A DNA stretch of 64,000 nucleotides from Flavobacteriales bacterium (lineage in GTDB: Bacteria > Bacteroidota > Bacteroidia > Flavobacteriales_F > PHOS-HE28), in contig JADKJM010000004.1 in assembly GCA_016721005.1 (NCBI GenBank), positions 372,001-436,000 on the forward strand. The letters are read 5' to 3'. The translations under genes were made by a program, and so were the position numbers. The first letter of the stretch is position 1. Each line of letters starts with the position of its first letter. The notes below the pieces were generated by a model that saw only the letters and a list, made by a program, of their open reading frames with translations, was not told the DNA's origin and did not search any database. Positions 62,353 to 64,000 of this stretch are shown here, in pieces.

Positions 62353-63786
62353 TCAGGCGACTTTCGCGCTCGTTCTTTTCTGGTCGGGCAGTTCCGCCTT
62401 CACGTTGCGCCGGGCGAACATGGCGCCACCGAGGGCGCCCATGAAGATGGAATCGGTGTGGATGTTGATCTTGATCCCTCGCCGTAGTTCTCGCGCACCA
62501 ACTGGCCGAGGTACTTGATCACGGCCTGGTTCCGGGCGACGCCGCCGGTGAAGGTGAACTCGTTGAACACGCCGCCGGAGCGGGCGATCAGGGACATGGC
62601 GCGCATGATGATCGCCTTGTGCAGGCCGCCTAAGATGTCCTCGCGCTTCTCGCCGAGGTTGGTCAGCTCGCGCAGTTCGGCACCGGCGAAGACCGTGCAG
62701 GTGCTGCAGATGGTCACCTCCTTCTCGGCCTTCAGGGCCAGTGGCCCCAGCTCGTTCAGCGAGATGCTCATCTCATCGGCGATGTAGCCCAGGTAGCGCC
62801 CGCAGCCCGCCGCGCAGCGGTCGTTCATCTGGAAGCTCGTCACCAGCCCGTACTGGTCCACCTGGATGGCCTTGGTGTCCTGGCCGCCGATGTCGAGCAC
62901 GGTGCGCGTGTCCGGGAAAACGGCATGCGCGCCGAAGGCATGGCAGAGGATCTCCGAGCGGATGCAGTCCTCCGGGAAGGGCAGCAGCGCGCGGCCGTAC
63001 CCGGTGCCGGTCATGTTGGTGATGTGGAACTCCAGGCCGGCCACCTCATCGATGCGGTCGCGCAAGGAATCGGCCACGGCACCGAACTGCCCTTTCAGCA
63101 CATACATCTCTTGATCGAAAGCGGGGCCGTCCTCGATGGGCGTCACTTGTGGCTCGTCGGGCAGGCCGGCGTACTTGTCCCTTCAGCAGTTCCATGGCCT
63201 CATGCATAAAGGTCTTGAAGTCGAACTTCACCACCTCGTTCTCCGCCGGGGTGATGCTCTTGTCCCAAAGGGTCATCAGCGGTTCGAAGAGATCGGGGCC
63301 GAGCTGGTTCACCTGCTCGTTGTACCGCTCCGAGACGATGTCGCGGAAGAACTGGTTCTTCGAGCCCAGGTCGTTGTACAGATAGGCGTGCTTGATCTTC
63401 GGCTTGAAGGCCCGGCGGATGGCGCGCAGGTGCCCGAGGTACTCCTCCTGCTTCTCCTTCTCGGGGAAGTATTCGGTGCAGGTCTTCACCAGTTCCTCGC
63501 CCAGCTTGTCCAAGCGCACCTTGAATTGCTCGTAGCGGAACACGTTCTCCAGGTCGTTGATGTACTTCCTGTAGGCGGGCTTGGCGTTGAGCTCAGCCTC
63601 GAGGTTCTTCTTCAGCACGGAGAAGCGCGCATCATAGACCGCCTCGTCGCGTGCGATGTCGGCCGCCACGGAATAGTTCGCGCGGGTGTTGGTGATGCCC
63701 CTTCCGATGATCTCATCCTTGTCGTTGATGATGATCGACTTGGAGGTGGTGGACCCGAGGTCTACGCCGAGATAGTACTTGCTCAT
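62353..63786 (-). CDS. bcrA: Benzoyl-CoA reductase ATPase subunit A, two frame breaks
   Basis: The subunit (about 478 residues) starts MSKYYLGVDLGSTTSKSIII. It has the long insert of BcrA (DARFSVLKKNLEAELNAKPAYRKYI to about residue 200) before the ATPase core. The core shows TGYGRALLPFPEDCIRSEI, VLDIGGQDTKAIQV, the cluster Cys of NDRCAAGCGRYLGYIADEM and ICSTCTVFAGAEL, and FTGGVARNQAVI. Breaks are near 63179 (one base extra, between MELLKG and KYAGLPDEPQV) and near 62477 (one base lost, before IKINIHTDSIFMG). It overlaps no neighbour and follows bcrB by about 29 bases. Confidence 0.9.
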
Positions 63787-63815
63787 GGCCGGTGTTTTAT
63801 CGTTGCTCGTGGGTT

Positions 63816-64000
63816 TCAGGCTTCTTCAGTGGTGGGCTGCTGGGCCATGATGGTCTTGCGCTGGGCCAGCATCTGGAAGTAGGACTCGAGGCGGTTCTTG
63901 ATGTTGGCGTAGCTGAAGTAGCGCGGGTCCACCAGGTCGCTCTCGATGAAGCCCACCGGGATGCTGCAGCGCTTCTCGATCTCGCGCATCATCAGCAGCT
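63816..64000 (-). CDS. bcrB: Benzoyl-CoA reductase subunit B, C-terminal fragment at the right edge
   Basis: Only the last 61 residues are in the window: IEKRCSIPVGFIESDLVDPR, then YFSYANIKNRLESYFQMLAQRK. The IESD-DPR-(Y/F)-S-x-A-x-I-x-x-RL-E pattern is the C-terminus of the BcrB/HgdA-type subunit and binds the cluster-adjacent region. The gene continues beyond 64000. Together with bcrA, bcrD and bcrC it gives the full set of the class I reductase. Confidence 0.72.
   Translation of the reverse strand, partial: LLMMREIEKRCSIPVGFIESDLVDPRYFSYANIKNRLESYFQMLAQRKTIMAQQPTTEEA

Noticed and set aside
1..64000. tRNA or rRNA genes, and prophage
   Set aside because: No tRNA-like TTCGANTC arm in a cloverleaf context, no rRNA core, and no phage structural or integrase genes were recognised.

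Overview
The window (roughly 60% G+C by eye) looks like a chromosomal segment of a Bacteroidota-type organism, probably a high-GC member of the Flavobacteriales or a relative. The main reasons are at least three secreted proteins ending in a type IX secretion (T9SS) sorting domain (3754-5499, 18492-20444, 27365-28003), a fourth such domain on a gene remnant (20464-21078), weak Shine-Dalgarno sequences, and several Bacteroidota-typical families (YceI, a SdiA-regulated lipoprotein, a metallophosphoesterase fused to a surface-antigen barrel, a PycTM/DUF5706 protein). The taxonomy is inference; no rRNA or tRNA gene was found.

Left part (1-5.8 kb): the 5' half of an alkane monooxygenase (alkB) runs off the edge. 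Next comes a degenerate 21-bp tandem array interrupted by an intact-ended but coding-dead IS256-family element with an 8-bp target duplication, then dispersed hairpin repeats, a family-only hypothetical and a T9SS protein. From 5.8 to 18.2 kb there is a nitrate respiration island: a Crp/Fnr regulator, a leftward operon of a diheme cytochrome c followed by narG-narH-narJ-narI, and a divergent rightward operon for molybdenum cofactor (ModE-like regulator, moaD, moeB with rhodanese, moaE, fused moaC-moaB). A perfect Crp/Fnr-like palindrome lies between them. A secreted pentaheme cytochrome follows.

The middle (22.7-34.1 kb) is a metal-resistance island: a Cys-rich GDCC protein and an ArsR-type repressor around a palindromic operator, fused merT-merP, merA, an ECF sigma/anti-sigma pair, and a three-gene RND efflux system. 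From 34.4 to 44.2 kb are stress and envelope genes (lipoprotein peroxiredoxin, DinB, YceI, OB-fold protein, hydrolase-OsmC fusion, SdiA-regulated lipoprotein, DUF6268-like protein, phosphoesterase-barrel fusion). At 44.2-46.3 kb a tightly overlapping three-gene operon joins a class III cyclase-like protein (DUF2652 plus SRPBCC) to a Pycsar-type transmembrane effector. A second 21-bp array of about 0.85 kb follows, then a 12-heme cytochrome c with a b-type membrane partner.

Right part (49.2-64.0 kb): one long leftward cluster encodes the ATP-dependent (class I, bcr-type) benzoyl-CoA reductase (bcrB fragment, bcrA, bcrD, bcrC) and the following ring-hydration, oxidation and hydrolysis steps (dch, had, oah). 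It also holds a thiolase and a 3-hydroxyacyl-CoA dehydrogenase/enoyl-CoA hydratase that would carry 3-hydroxypimelyl-CoA towards glutaryl-CoA. Accessory genes include an acyl-CoA ligase, a saccharopine-dehydrogenase-like oxidoreductase and a ketopantoate-reductase/BcrAD ATPase fusion. Six of the twelve genes carry single-base frame breaks, which suggests either indel errors in this part of the assembly or recent decay. Together with nar and alkB, the window suggests a nitrate-respiring degrader of aromatics and perhaps alkanes, an unusual capacity for this phylum.
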